This document shows, piece after piece, positions 9,401 to 17,836 of a stretch of 27,136 bases of DNA (its first letter is position 1; the number at the start of each line of letters is the position of its first letter). Position numbers and translations under genes: made by a program. The stretch spans positions 1-27,136 of the forward strand of contig JAMCWS010000437.1 in the NCBI GenBank assembly GCA_023480605.1, in the 5' to 3' direction. The notes under the pieces were generated by a model. It was not told the DNA's origin, ran no database searches, and saw nothing but the letters and a program-made list of their open reading frames with translations. The stretch comes from a bacterium. GTDB lineage: Bacteria > Sumerlaeota > Sumerlaeia > MVZB01.

Positions 9401-10598
9401 GGCCCGTTTCGTCGGCCGTCGCCGCGGCGGGCATTTCGTTGGGCAGATAAGGGCCGCCCCAGACGTTCACGGCGGCGCGCAGCGCGTTGCCGTCGATGTC
9501 GCTCACCCGGACGTTGAGCGTCCCGATGAAATCACGAAGGTTCGCCAACGACAGGATGCGCCTCATGTAGGCCCCGCAGGGCGCGGAGCCGTCGGCCGTC
9601 AACGGATCGGCCGAGACGTAAAGTTCCGGCGCATAAAAATTCCCCGTGGCCGCCAGATCGATGCTGCCGGCGCCCAGAGTCACCGTCGTGTCGCCGTCCT
9701 CGTTCGTCGTGGACCATTCGCTCATATAACCCGAACCCAGGTAAATGACGCGGGCGAGAACGCCGGCGCGCCCGGTGAAGCTCTCGGGGCCGTCGGGCGA
9801 CGGGCAATAAACATGGATGCCGAAGGTCACGTCGAAAACGTTTTCGGCGGCGGTCAGTTCGTCGAGATAGGGCGTGTTCCAGGGAGTCAGAAAGAATTCG
9901 AAATCGTTATACGTGACGGCCTTGTCGTCGGGATCGCCGGGAGCCTTGACCTGGACGGTGCGGCGGGGACGGTTGATTCCGAGACTGCGGATCAATTCGT
10001 AATCGGTATAGATGGCCGGGGTGCCTTCGCCGGCCGGCACTTCGAGTTTTTTCCAGACGACCCGCAAAACGACGGCGCCGGGCGAGTTGTCCTCGTAACC
10101 CGGAGTGGACGCCATGACAAAGGAGGTTTCGGCGCTGGTTTGGCCACCGGTGATCTCCTGCGTTTCGTCGCCCGATTGTTTCACGAGCGTAAGATAGGCC
10201 TTGTCGAGATAACTGCCCTCGGGCCAGGAGGGAGGCACGCCGCTCCAGGAACAGTTGATCCGCACCTCGGCGCCCTTGGGCAGGTGAATCACGTCGGTGG
10301 GCATTTGCTCGGTGTTTTCGTCCAGAATCGTGTAGTTGTTGGCGCAGTTGTAATCGATCGTCAACGACAAGCCGTCGGAACTGGTGGCCGTGCGCGAGCC
10401 CGAGGTGACGAGGGCGGCGCGCGCCGCCCCGCCGGCGGCGGCCACAAAGATAATTAGAACGATCATCCGCCAATGGCCCGAATTCCGGACGGATGGGTGA
10501 CCTGCTGGACGAGTCATGGATGGCCCCTTGCGGTGTTTGAAACGTCGATAAAACTGATAAGACACAAGGAACTTACATGACCCGCCCCGGTCGATCAA

Positions 10599-10853
10599 GC
10601 TGAAAGACCGTGGGTCAAGGGGAAAGCCGCATTACGCGGGTTTGCGGGACGGTCCATGGGAAACGCCGGCCAAACACCGCCTGTTTCTGTTCATGGCCGC
10701 GACCATGATCCGCCGTTATGCGGCCTAACGCCTCGCCAGCCAGAAGCCGGTCGCGATATGCCGCGGCACGGTCGTCGATCCCGCTGGGCCCAAATGGATC
10801 ATTGATCCATAATGGAAACATGTGTTTGGCGCGAATCCAATACGCGATGCCCC
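10599..10853. other. Intergenic region with a short dyad
   Basis: This lies between the ABC permease stop and the metallopeptidase start, both on the minus strand. ATGGATCA (10794-10801) and TGATCCAT (10803-10810) form an 8-bp dyad about one base apart, which might be an operator or the base of a small hairpin. No gene for a substrate-binding protein is present. I see no clear promoter. Confidence 0.4.
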
Positions 10854-11804
10854 TTAATGGCGCCGGTAGTGATCCAGGATCACCGCGACGACGATCACGC
10901 AACCGGTGATGAGGCGCTTGGTCGGGTCCTGCACCCCGATCTGCGCCAGGCCGGTTCCCAGCACGGCGATGATCAGCACGCCGAAGAAAGTGCCGATGAC
11001 GGATCCGCGACCACCCATCAGACTCGTGCCGCCGATCACGACCGCGGCGATGGCCTGCAATTCCATGCCGTATCCCGCGTTGGGCTCGGCCGACTGCATG
11101 CGGGCCGCTTGAAGGAGCGCGCCCAACGCGGCCAGAAAGCCGCTCATGGTGAAAATGGCCCACTGGACCGGACGGGGGTCGATTCCCGAAAGACGGACGG
11201 CCTCCTCGTTGGTGCCAATCGCGACCGCGTAGCGCCCGAAAACCGTCCGGGTCAGCAATCCCTGGCCGAGTGCAACGGTTCCCACGGCCACCAGAAAGGG
11301 CAGCGACAATCCGCCCAGGGAGACGTCGGCAATCCAGCCGATGCGCATCCCGATGTATTCGGTGCGCGAACTCGTAATCAGATACGAAGCGCCGCGCGCG
11401 ATCTCCAGCATGCCCAACGTGACAATAAATGAGGGAATCCGCCAGCGGACGGTGATGTATCCGTTGCCCAGGCCGCACAAGGCCCCCGCCAGCAGGCACG
11501 CCGGGATCGCCAGTCCGAGCGGGATGCCGGCGTCAACCAGACAATAGCCCAGCAGTCCCCCGCTCAGGCCGAGGACCGAACCCACCGACAGATCGATGCC
11601 GGCGATGATCAGGACGAACGTCATGCCGATCGAGACGACCGTGATGGTGGGAATCTGATTGGCGATGCTGTCGAAGGTTTGATAGGTCAGGAACTGGTCC
11701 GTGCATAAGCCGAAGGCCGCGACAAGCGCGATCAGAACGCCGATCAGGCCCAGGTAATTGAGCAGGACGCGCCGCATGGAGATACCGGCCTTATACGCTT
11801 TCAT
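10854..11804 (-). CDS. Sugar ABC transporter permease (ribose/RbsC type)
   Basis: A 316-residue polytopic membrane protein of the branched-chain/ribose permease family. It should form the membrane channel of a CUT2-type sugar importer with the ATPase encoded just upstream. Visible marks are eight to ten hydrophobic segments and the family signatures VSIGMTFVLIIAGIDLSVGSVLGLSGG (about 58-84), GxxNG-like ALCGLGNGYITVRWRIPSFIVTLGM, and AIAAVVIGGTSLMGGRGSVIGTFFGVLIIAVLGTGL near the C-terminus. The ATG at 11804 overlaps the ATPase stop by 14 bp; a second ATG at 11777 starts just after that stop and is possible. Translational coupling with the ATPase is likely. The substrate cannot be deduced: members carry ribose, xylose, galactose, inositol, autoinducer-2 and others, and the binding protein that would decide is absent. 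Confidence 0.94.
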   Translation of the reverse strand: MKAYKAGISMRRVLLNYLGLIGVLIALVAAFGLCTDQFLTYQTFDSIANQIPTITVVSIGMTFVLIIAGIDLSVGSVLGLSGGLLGYCLVDAGIPLGLAIPACLLAGALCGLGNGYITVRWRIPSFIVTLGMLEIARGASYLITSSRTEYIGMRIGWIADVSLGGLSLPFLVAVGTVALGQGLLTRTVFGRYAVAIGTNEEAVRLSGIDPRPVQWAIFTMSGFLAALGALLQAARMQSAEPNAGYGMELQAIAAVVIGGTSLMGGRGSVIGTFFGVLIIAVLGTGLAQIGVQDPTKRLITGCVIVVAVILDHYRRH

Positions 11805-13419
11805 CGTGGGTGAAGGCTCCTTGCTTGGCGTTCAGATGCCGGCTCAAGGCCAGGGCCATGATTTTTTCCTGGCTCCATTGCGCCCGCGGCAGGATGCCGG
11901 TCAGGCGGCCCAGCGACATGACGGCGATGCGGTCGCAAATGGTCATCAATTCCAGAAGGTCGGATGAGACGACCAGGACGGCTTTCCGCCGGGCAGCCAG
12001 CCCGATAAGCAATTGATGGATATCAAACCGCGCGCCCACGTCGATCCCGCGCGTGGGTTCGTCGAAGATCAGCACCTCGGCCTTTCGCGCCAGCCACTTG
12101 GCGATAACCACTTTTTGCTGATTGCCGCCGCTCAGCTCGCTCGCCGGCTGCTCGGCGGAAGCGCACTTGATGCAAAATTGCTGGATCGACCGGACGGCCA
12201 GGGCAGTCTCGGCCGCACCGTCGACCCAACCCCAACGAGCCAGTTGCGCCAACTGGGGAAGCGAGATGTTTTCGCGGATCGAGGCCGGCAGCAATAGCCC
12301 CTGACCCTTGCGGTCTTCCGTCAGTAAAGCCAAGCCGAGGCGGACCGCGTCGCGCGGCGAACGGATGCGGGCGGGTCGGGTCGATCCATGCAGGAAAATC
12401 CCGCCCCTGTCGAGCCGGTCGGCGCCGAAGATCGCCCGCATCAATTCGGTCCTGCCGGAGCCCATCAGCCCCGCGAAGCCAAGTATTTCGCCGCGATGAG
12501 CCTCGAAGCTGACCTCCCTGACCCACCGGCCGCGACTCAATCCGACAACGCGCAAGGCCACGTCGCCGGCTCGGTCACCGGGCTCATTTTCGATCCGACT
12601 GAGCGGACGCCCGACCATCAGGCCGATGATGTCTTCGGTGCTCAGTTCGCGGGCGGGTGCGGTGGCGATCCGCCGGCCGTCGCGCATCACGGTGATCCGG
12701 TCGGCAAGGCGCTTCACCTCTTCCATCCGGTGAGAAATATAAACGATGGCCACGCCCCGGCCGCGGAGCAGTTCCACCTGCGCGAAGAGCATTTCGGATT
12801 CGGTCGCGGTCAGCGAGGCGGTTGGCTCGTCAAGTATCAGGATCCGGCACCGGGCGCGGGCGGCGACGGCGCCTCCGACGGCGGCGGCGATCTCCACCAT
12901 CTGTTGTTGCCCGATGCTCAGCCGATTGACGGGCAGGGCCGGATCCAGCTCACCCAGACCCACACGCGTCATGATCTCGCGGGCTGCCGCATCCATCCGT
13001 CCCGTGCGAATGACGCCGAACCGATGGGGCATCGCGCCCAGAAAGATGTTTTCGGCGATCGACAGGTTGGCGATCAGGTTGAGTTCCTGCATCACCATTC
13101 GGATGCCGTGGGCTTCGGCCTCGGCCTTCGAGCGCGGCGCGTAAGGGTGGCCGTCGAGAAGGAAATGGCCGCCATCGGGCTTTACGATCCCCGCGATGAG
13201 GCGCACGAGGGTGCTTTTACCCGCGCCGTTCTCGCCCACGAGCGCATGAACTTCGCCCGCCTGCAGATCGAAATCCACTGCATCGAGCGCCTGAACGCCG
13301 GGGAAGGACTTGCTCAGCCGCGCGCCGCTCAGCAGGCGCGGCGCATCCGGATGGGCTATCACGGCGATCGCCTCGCAATCGGGTTCAGGAGAGTCGGACG
13401 GTCGCCGGCCATCCGGCAT
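11791..13419 (-). CDS. Sugar ABC transporter ATP-binding protein, two-domain (RbsA/MglA type)
   Basis: A 542-residue protein with two fused nucleotide-binding domains, as in RbsA, XylG and MglA; it powers sugar import with the adjacent permease. Domain 1 (about 28-270) has a complete Walker A (GENGAGKST, 62-70), signature LSIGQQQMVEIA, Walker B RILILDEPTASL and an ISHRMEE switch. Domain 2 (about 280-530) has the degenerate Walker A usual for this family (FAGLMGSGRTELMRAIFG), signature LSGGNQQKVVIAKWL and Walker B LIFDEPTRGID. The first 28 residues before the conserved start are a non-conserved leader, so translation might begin later. An AGGCGAGGG stretch sits very close to the ATG. The gene begins only about 80 bp from the terminator of the redox gene pair, so its promoter must lie in that gap. 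No binding protein or regulator accompanies it. Confidence 0.95.
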   Translation of the reverse strand: MPDGRRPSDSPEPDCEAIAVIAHPDAPRLLSGARLSKSFPGVQALDAVDFDLQAGEVHALVGENGAGKSTLVRLIAGIVKPDGGHFLLDGHPYAPRSKAEAEAHGIRMVMQELNLIANLSIAENIFLGAMPHRFGVIRTGRMDAAAREIMTRVGLGELDPALPVNRLSIGQQQMVEIAAAVGGAVAARARCRILILDEPTASLTATESEMLFAQVELLRGRGVAIVYISHRMEEVKRLADRITVMRDGRRIATAPARELSTEDIIGLMVGRPLSRIENEPGDRAGDVALRVVGLSRGRWVREVSFEAHRGEILGFAGLMGSGRTELMRAIFGADRLDRGGIFLHGSTRPARIRSPRDAVRLGLALLTEDRKGQGLLLPASIRENISLPQLAQLARWGWVDGAAETALAVRSIQQFCIKCASAEQPASELSGGNQQKVVIAKWLARKAEVLIFDEPTRGIDVGARFDIHQLLIGLAARRKAVLVVSSDLLELMTICDRIAVMSLGRLTGILPRAQWSQEKIMALALSRHLNAKQGAFTHDESV

Positions 13420-13498
13420 CCCTCGCCTTTCGTGTCAATTGAAGGCAGCGTAGTCCTCCGCAACGGCGTTGTCCGCTTTTTTTCGGACGCTATCGCGT

Positions 13499-13537
13499 AA
13501 AAAAAAGGCCCCGGAGGCATACTTCGCATCCGGGGTC
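13499..13537 (-). terminator. Intrinsic terminator after the multicopper oxidase gene
   Basis: Read on the minus strand, a GC-rich hairpin (CCCCGGA pairing with TCCGGGG, extendable to 9 bp with one G-U pair, 13-nt loop) is followed at once by eight T residues. It lies about 75 bp past the stop of the multicopper oxidase, so it should end the peroxidase/oxidase transcript and insulate the ABC transporter genes. Confidence 0.9.
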
Positions 13538-13613
13538 TCAAGGTGTTTGACGCATTAAACGAACGGCCGGAGCGCCGACGGCGCCGGGCGCGGACGGCAT
13601 CCGTTCGCAGAGG

Positions 13614-15218
13614 TTACATCCCGCCCTCCATGGGCATCGGCCCCATTCCCATGAGATTCCAGATGCCCATCATGCCGATGTCTTCGTGCTCCAGGATATG
13701 GCAATGGAACATCGCCATGCCGCAGAAATCCATCACGGGTATCAGGAGCGTCACGCTGCCCCACTTGGGAACGAGCACCGTGTCCTTCCGGGCGGGCGTA
13801 GTGGTCAGCATGGAGGCGTAGTTGGCGTCGCCGCCGCTGATTGAGAGGACCTGCCCGTGATTGACATGCTGGTGGAAAGGATGGTCCATGCCGCTTTGGT
13901 TGACGATCGTCCAGACTTCGTAGGTTCCCACATCGGAGTCAATGACATAGGGATTCACGTCGAAGTCCTGGCCGTTGATGTAGCCGTTGCCCATGCCCAT
14001 GCTCAACGCCAGGGTGCGCTGGGGCAGGCCCGCCGTGCTGATGTTCAGGCGCTTGGCGTTCGTATTGATGGCGGCGGGGACGCTTTGCGCCGGGGAACGG
14101 TTGCCGTTGTAGCTCATCGTCAGCAAGGTGATCGTCGGGCTGCTCATCATGCCGTGGCGCGCGTAGGGCAGCGCGCGCAGGCGATAATTGCCCGAACTCA
14201 GACCGGTCTTGATCAATACATCCACGCGCTCGCCGGGCGAAAGCAGCAATTCGCCGCGCGCATAGGGCTTATCAAGCAATCCCCCGTCGGTGCCGATCAC
14301 TTGGAAAGTGTGGCTTTCGAGCGCCAGGCGATAGAAACGCGCGTTGCTGGCGTTCAAGATCCGCCAGCGTTGCACCTGGCCTTTTTTGGTATACAGGCGC
14401 GGATTGACCTGCCCGTTGACCATGACGACGCTGCCTTCCTTGCCCATCATGTAATCGTTCATCATCGAGTGCGGCGCCGGCTCCGTACCGCTCAGGCTGA
14501 TGTCCTTGAGCACCATGATATGGGTCTCGAAGCCGCTCAACAGGTTCGTTTCGTCCTCCACCACCAGCGGTCCGGCCAGGCCGGCCCAGTATTGCTCGGC
14601 CGAGACGCCGTGCCGATGGGGATGGTAGAAATTCAACGCCCCCGCATCCAGCATGTCCGTTTCATAAATATGATGAAAGGTTTCGCCCGGCATCAGGTCA
14701 TACATGACGAAGTCCGACGGTGAATTCGGCGAAACGTGCCAGCCGTGCGTGTGCAGATTGGTGATGTTCCGCTGGTAGCCAAGCAGATTAGTCTGGGTTG
14801 TCGCCGGCAGCGAGTTGGTCAGATTAACCGCCAGGATGTCTCCTTTCCTGACCCGAATCGTGGGTCCGGGGTATTTGCCGTTATACGTCATCAGGTTGGC
14901 CATCGTGCCGTTGACGTTGATCGGGACGATCCGGGCTTCCAGGTTCACCTCGACCACGCCCGGCGTGGCGCTGACATTAACCGCCTCCGCGGGATCGCTG
15001 AACGGCCCGCCCACCGGCGGGTCAATTACGGTGGTGCCGCCGCCGCCGCCCATGCCGCCGCCGCCCCCGCCCATGCCGCCTCCTCCGCCGCCCATCCTTT
15101 GTCCCATCGCAAGCGGGACGCCCAGCCCCAAGCCGCCCAGGAGTAAACAGAACTGGCGCCGCCCGAAGACGCCTTTCCCGATTTGGGCCTTTTCGTTGAG
15201 TGATCGCTTCCTGTCCAT
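13614..15218 (-). CDS. Tat-exported multicopper oxidase with Met-Gly-rich N-terminal tract
   Basis: A 534-residue three-domain multicopper oxidase. It should oxidise a substrate (metal ion, phenol or similar) and reduce oxygen to water outside the cytoplasm. All copper ligands are present: HTHGWH (His156, His158), HPHRHG (His199, His201), HPFHQHVNH (His446, His449, His451) and HCHILEHEDIGMM (His505, Cys506, His507, His511, Met516). A twin-arginine signal is seen (GRRQFCLLLGGLGLG, from Arg20). Residues 42-61 are a GMGGGGGG-type tract just after the signal. There are Met clusters elsewhere (MMSSP, SMGMGNG, MGMGPMPMEGGM at the end). I start at 15218 because a GGGGGGA ribosome site precedes that ATG; a longer in-frame start at 15254 lacks one. 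It follows the cytochrome peroxidase gene by 153 bp and ends before a strong terminator, so the two probably form an operon. CotA/CueO-like oxidases are the nearest named relatives; the true substrate is unknown. Confidence 0.94.
   Translation of the reverse strand: MDRKRSLNEKAQIGKGVFGRRQFCLLLGGLGLGVPLAMGQRMGGGGGGMGGGGGGMGGGGGTTVIDPPVGGPFSDPAEAVNVSATPGVVEVNLEARIVPINVNGTMANLMTYNGKYPGPTIRVRKGDILAVNLTNSLPATTQTNLLGYQRNITNLHTHGWHVSPNSPSDFVMYDLMPGETFHHIYETDMLDAGALNFYHPHRHGVSAEQYWAGLAGPLVVEDETNLLSGFETHIMVLKDISLSGTEPAPHSMMNDYMMGKEGSVVMVNGQVNPRLYTKKGQVQRWRILNASNARFYRLALESHTFQVIGTDGGLLDKPYARGELLLSPGERVDVLIKTGLSSGNYRLRALPYARHGMMSSPTITLLTMSYNGNRSPAQSVPAAINTNAKRLNISTAGLPQRTLALSMGMGNGYINGQDFDVNPYVIDSDVGTYEVWTIVNQSGMDHPFHQHVNHGQVLSISGGDANYASMLTTTPARKDTVLVPKWGSVTLLIPVMDFCGMAMFHCHILEHEDIGMMGIWNLMGMGPMPMEGGM
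15036..15095 (-). repeat. Met-Gly codon repeat in the multicopper oxidase
   Basis: About 20 codons encode alternating Met and runs of four to six Gly. In DNA this is a GGC/GGCATGGGC-type tandem repeat. Similar tracts occur twice in the neighbouring peroxidase gene (15507-15569, 16128-16208). Confidence 0.9.
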
Positions 15219-15371
15219 GGTTCCCCCCTGAATTTGAATCGCGATGCCCTTCACTATGAAGCATCTGATTGGTATTCGCCGAAGCTAACAAGACCGAATC
15301 GATCATACGCAACGTAAAACGGATGCGCCGCGGCATGTCCTTGACCGTGAACTTACTACCATTCGCGGTGA

Positions 15372-17039
15372 TCACTGTTGCGCGATATAACCATCCGAAA
15401 GCGTCTTCAAGAATTCATGAATATTGGCCTGGTCCATCATGTTGAACATCTGCAACATTGTCCGGTTCGCATCCACTTCGGGTGGGGGGAACATGTTACT
15501 CATATCGCCGCCCATGCCGCCACCGCCGCCCATGCCGCCGCCGCCCATGCCACCGCCGCCACCCATGTTGCCGTCCATCATCCCGCGCCAAGCGTAAAAG
15601 AGGATGATTTCGGGCAGGCTTTTAAAATATCCATTATGACCATAGGACTTGACGAAATCGGCCGAGGGGCGCAAATCCACATTACGTAATGTGGGAACCC
15701 TGAATTTTCCCATCTCGGGTTCGTAGACATCCGGATCAAATCCCATTTTTTTAAGAGTGTTACCCAGACCGTAATCGACCCAATCCACGCCTTCGGGATT
15801 CCATAATTCCGGAATGCCATAAAAAGGATTGATCGGATTCATCGGGATACCCAGGTTATGGTAACTGAAATCGGTGAACAGCGGACGGCCGTCTTCCCGG
15901 ATAGGCGTCAGCGAGTGGCATGAAGCGCAGTTGCCGCGGTTGGGGTCGTTGAAGGACGCCAGTCCCTGCAATTCGGTATCGGATAGTCCCAGGTTCCGGA
16001 AGTTTTGCCAATAATTGGGATCCACGGCCGTGATGATCACGCGCGGAGCCATGCGATAACCCGATCCGCCATTGGTCACCTGAATGGCTGTCACGTGGCC
16101 GTTGTCGACGACGGCCACCGCCGTCGCGCCGCCGCCCATGCCACCACCTTCGCCCATGCCGCCGCCGCCCATACCACCGCCGCCCATACCACCGCCTCCG
16201 CCGCCCATGAAACCGATCGTCGGAGGAGCCATGTATCCTGAACCGCCATTCGTTACCGTAATCGATACCACTTTGCCGCCCTGGATCGCGGCCGAAGCGG
16301 TCGCCCCCGATCCTTGGCCATTCGCGACATATCTGATTCTTGTCACATCTTTCCCGGTAGCCTTCGCGTTATCCCAGAAAAGGTCGAATTTCGAGGTGAA
16401 TGCACTGACTTCGGTACTCCGTTCATAGGCGGCGATGGATCGCGCGATACGTTCATACATACCTTCAACATCCTTCGCGAAATCCATCGAATGAGGGCCC
16501 CAGACTTCCTTGAAGAGTTTCGCATAAGACGAATGAGCGACCCTGATGCATACCTGCCTTGCATGCGGCATGCCCTGCTCGAGCGGATTGAGAAAGGGAC
16601 CCTGGGCTTGCTCGGCCAACGGGTCATGCAAGCCCCAACCGGTCGCGCGGCCATCCGTAAACATGCCGCCATGCCACTTATTCGCGTCAAAATCATAATC
16701 GAGCTCGGGGGAGTCGCCGCCATAAGCCGCCGTGGGAGGTTTGCGGTTGCCAAAGCGTTCAGGAATCGCCCCCTCATAAACCGCGCCGGTGGCGTTGGCC
16801 AATGAATCCGGCCCGCTGAAACCCACGGCCGGATCGTGGCAGGAGGCGCAAGACTGAGTGCCGTTTACCGATAAAGCGGCGTCGAAGAAGAGCATCTTGC
16901 CCAACTCCACCAGTTTGGCATCGTCTTGAGCCCGGGTTGAACTGAGACACAGACACGTAAAGACGCATATGGCCAGTCCAGACATCCACGCCTGTTTACG
17001 AATTGCCATCGTGCAAATCGACCGATAACAGCGATTCAT
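15372..17039 (-). CDS. Di-haem cytochrome c peroxidase (MauG/CcpA family) with Met-Gly-rich insertions
   Basis: A 555-residue exported di-haem c-type cytochrome of the bacterial cytochrome c peroxidase/MauG superfamily. The signal peptide runs to about residue 37 (GLAICVFTCLCLSSTRAQD). Haem sites are CASCH at 64-68 and CASCH at 371-375. Family segments include LGKMLFFDAALSVNGTQSC, DGRATGWGLHDPLAEQAQGP, FRVPTLRNVDLRPSADFVKSYGHNGYFKSLPEIILFY and a C-terminal HEFLKTLSDGY. The usual family length is about 330-400; the extra length is an insertion at about 239-340 between the two haems, made of two GSGY-type beta repeats (VTNGGSGYMAPPTI, VTNGGSGYRMAPRV) flanking a GMGGGG tract (278-304), plus a second GMGGGG tract at 491-511. 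I start at 17039 because AAGGAGG precedes that ATG. It probably reduces peroxide or oxidises a partner in the periplasm. It is the first gene of a pair with the multicopper oxidase. Confidence 0.93.
   Translation of the reverse strand: MNRCYRSICTMAIRKQAWMSGLAICVFTCLCLSSTRAQDDAKLVELGKMLFFDAALSVNGTQSCASCHDPAVGFSGPDSLANATGAVYEGAIPERFGNRKPPTAAYGGDSPELDYDFDANKWHGGMFTDGRATGWGLHDPLAEQAQGPFLNPLEQGMPHARQVCIRVAHSSYAKLFKEVWGPHSMDFAKDVEGMYERIARSIAAYERSTEVSAFTSKFDLFWDNAKATGKDVTRIRYVANGQGSGATASAAIQGGKVVSITVTNGGSGYMAPPTIGFMGGGGGGMGGGGMGGGGMGEGGGMGGGATAVAVVDNGHVTAIQVTNGGSGYRMAPRVIITAVDPNYWQNFRNLGLSDTELQGLASFNDPNRGNCASCHSLTPIREDGRPLFTDFSYHNLGIPMNPINPFYGIPELWNPEGVDWVDYGLGNTLKKMGFDPDVYEPEMGKFRVPTLRNVDLRPSADFVKSYGHNGYFKSLPEIILFYAWRGMMDGNMGGGGGMGGGGMGGGGGMGGDMSNMFPPPEVDANRTMLQMFNMMDQANIHEFLKTLSDGYIAQQ
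15507..15569 (-). repeat. Met-Gly codon repeat near the peroxidase C-terminus
   Basis: About 21 codons encode MGGGGG/MGGGG units (residues 491-511 of the peroxidase), just before the last conserved helices. Confidence 0.9.
16128..16208 (-). repeat. Met-Gly codon repeat inside the inter-haem insertion of the peroxidase
   Basis: About 27 codons encode MGGGGGG, MGGGG and one MGEGGG unit (residues 278-304), placed within a loop of the second GSGY beta repeat. It is the longest of the three Met-Gly tracts in the window. Confidence 0.9.
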
Positions 17040-17836
17040 ATCGATACCCTCCTTGCCGTTATATAGCCGGGATTTCAGTACATACGCATTTTTGAAACAC
17101 GCCGACAACTAACAGTTATACGGAGCGCGAGTCGGCCTTGCATATAGCGCCGGCTTTTCGCCACGCGGTCGCAAACGCCTGGTTTTCTCTACAGGCCGGA
17201 CGCATCTTAAGATTATGGTTATACGCCTGCGTAAACACGTTAGGTCTGTTCTTCATGTTACTTTATACTGAACCTGTAACACATTGTATCTTGCGCCATG
17301 ATTGCACGCAAGTGAAATTAGATCCGGATTTCACGCCAATTATCGAATCGTAGCATTACTTAATGATATACGGTATAAATACGTAATCCCGCGCTTTCCG
17401 TATAATGGTCGTCAGGCATTTGACAACATATTGAAACATTCGGCAAATAGATCGCCGCTTGGCCAATTGGATCGCATAAGCGTCGTCGATGCTTTCCGAA
17501 CAAATACCGCCGAAGGTCGGTCGTGTTTATGATTGCGACCTTTGATCCTGGGTGGGCAGGAAATGGAAGAAGCCAGGCAGCCACCTGGGCTCTGTAAATG
17601 AATAAACTCCGCAACCCGATCGCCTGTTCGTTAACGTAAACGCGTGTGGCCCGCTCACATCGTTGCGTCTTCGCGTCCTTGCGTGAAGCGGAGACGTTAG
17701 GAACGGATACATGCCAGCCTGGCGGTCGCTTTCGGTTTAGATAGCCAACACGGTCGAGGGCATCTACAACGCCATGAACTCCTTCATGAGCAAGCCGACA
17801 ATGACGCCGGCGTGGATAAAGGTATGGATCCGGACT
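17040..17836. other. Long intergenic region, less GC-rich than neighbours
   Basis: Nearly 800 bp with no supported gene. The part at about 17200-17450 is clearly richer in A and T than the rest of the window and contains promoter-like pieces (TATAAT near 17401; TTGACA near 17420), but no well-spaced pair that I would call. The AAGGAGG site of the peroxidase gene is at its left edge. Short frames here have no recognisable protein. It may carry the promoter of the peroxidase/oxidase operon. Confidence 0.5.

Larger units (their letters stand above)
5742..10517 (-). pseudogene. Giant secreted putative metallopeptidase with dockerin-like C-terminus, reading frame interrupted by TAG at 6036-6038
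   Basis: The frame runs from the ATG at 10517 (AAGGGG upstream) through 1493 codons to a TAG at 6036-6038, then continues in the same frame for 98 more codons to a TGA at 5742-5744. A signal peptide is clear (hydrophobic MIVLIIFVAAAGG to about residue 30). Residues 660-670 read HEFLHTLGIDD, an HExxHxxGxxD zinc-protease motif (His660, Glu661, His664), so a zinc-metallopeptidase domain is likely in the middle. Residues about 1220-1310 look like a cadherin/putative-Ig domain (VSDPDGDELDLSLQGLP), followed by further beta-sandwich domains. The part after the TAG finishes a beta-sandwich (VRWPITATAPPTPGVFTTAWQLLDG) and ends with an EF-hand/dockerin-like repeat (DLNHDGVVNVADLVVLLNAANG, from residue 1567). 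The TAG lies inside an inverted 28-bp copy of upstream coding sequence, so the break is recent or artefactual. As written, the product would lose its dockerin-like end. Substrate unknown. Confidence 0.82.

Noticed and set aside
5964..10457. Long plus-strand open frames (563 and 695 codons) opposite the metallopeptidase gene
   Set aside because: They are antisense shadows of a GC-rich gene: their translations are rich in Arg, Gly, Ala, Asp and His with no domain, and the minus strand has clear signal peptide, zinc motif and beta-sandwich domains.
14815..15231. Plus-strand frame with long Met-Pro runs
   Set aside because: It is the antisense reading of the Met-Gly codon repeat and signal region of the multicopper oxidase; no ribosome site or domain is seen.
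15036..16208. CRISPR array or mobile repeat
   Set aside because: The CCGCCCATGCC-type repeats are in-frame codon repeats for Met and Gly within two clear genes, with no spacers and no cas genes.
17727..17825. Coding-like GC-rich patch past the end of the second URO-D gene
   Set aside because: It can be read as a short peptide in either direction, but has no start, ribosome site, or recognisable relative; too short to support a gene remnant.
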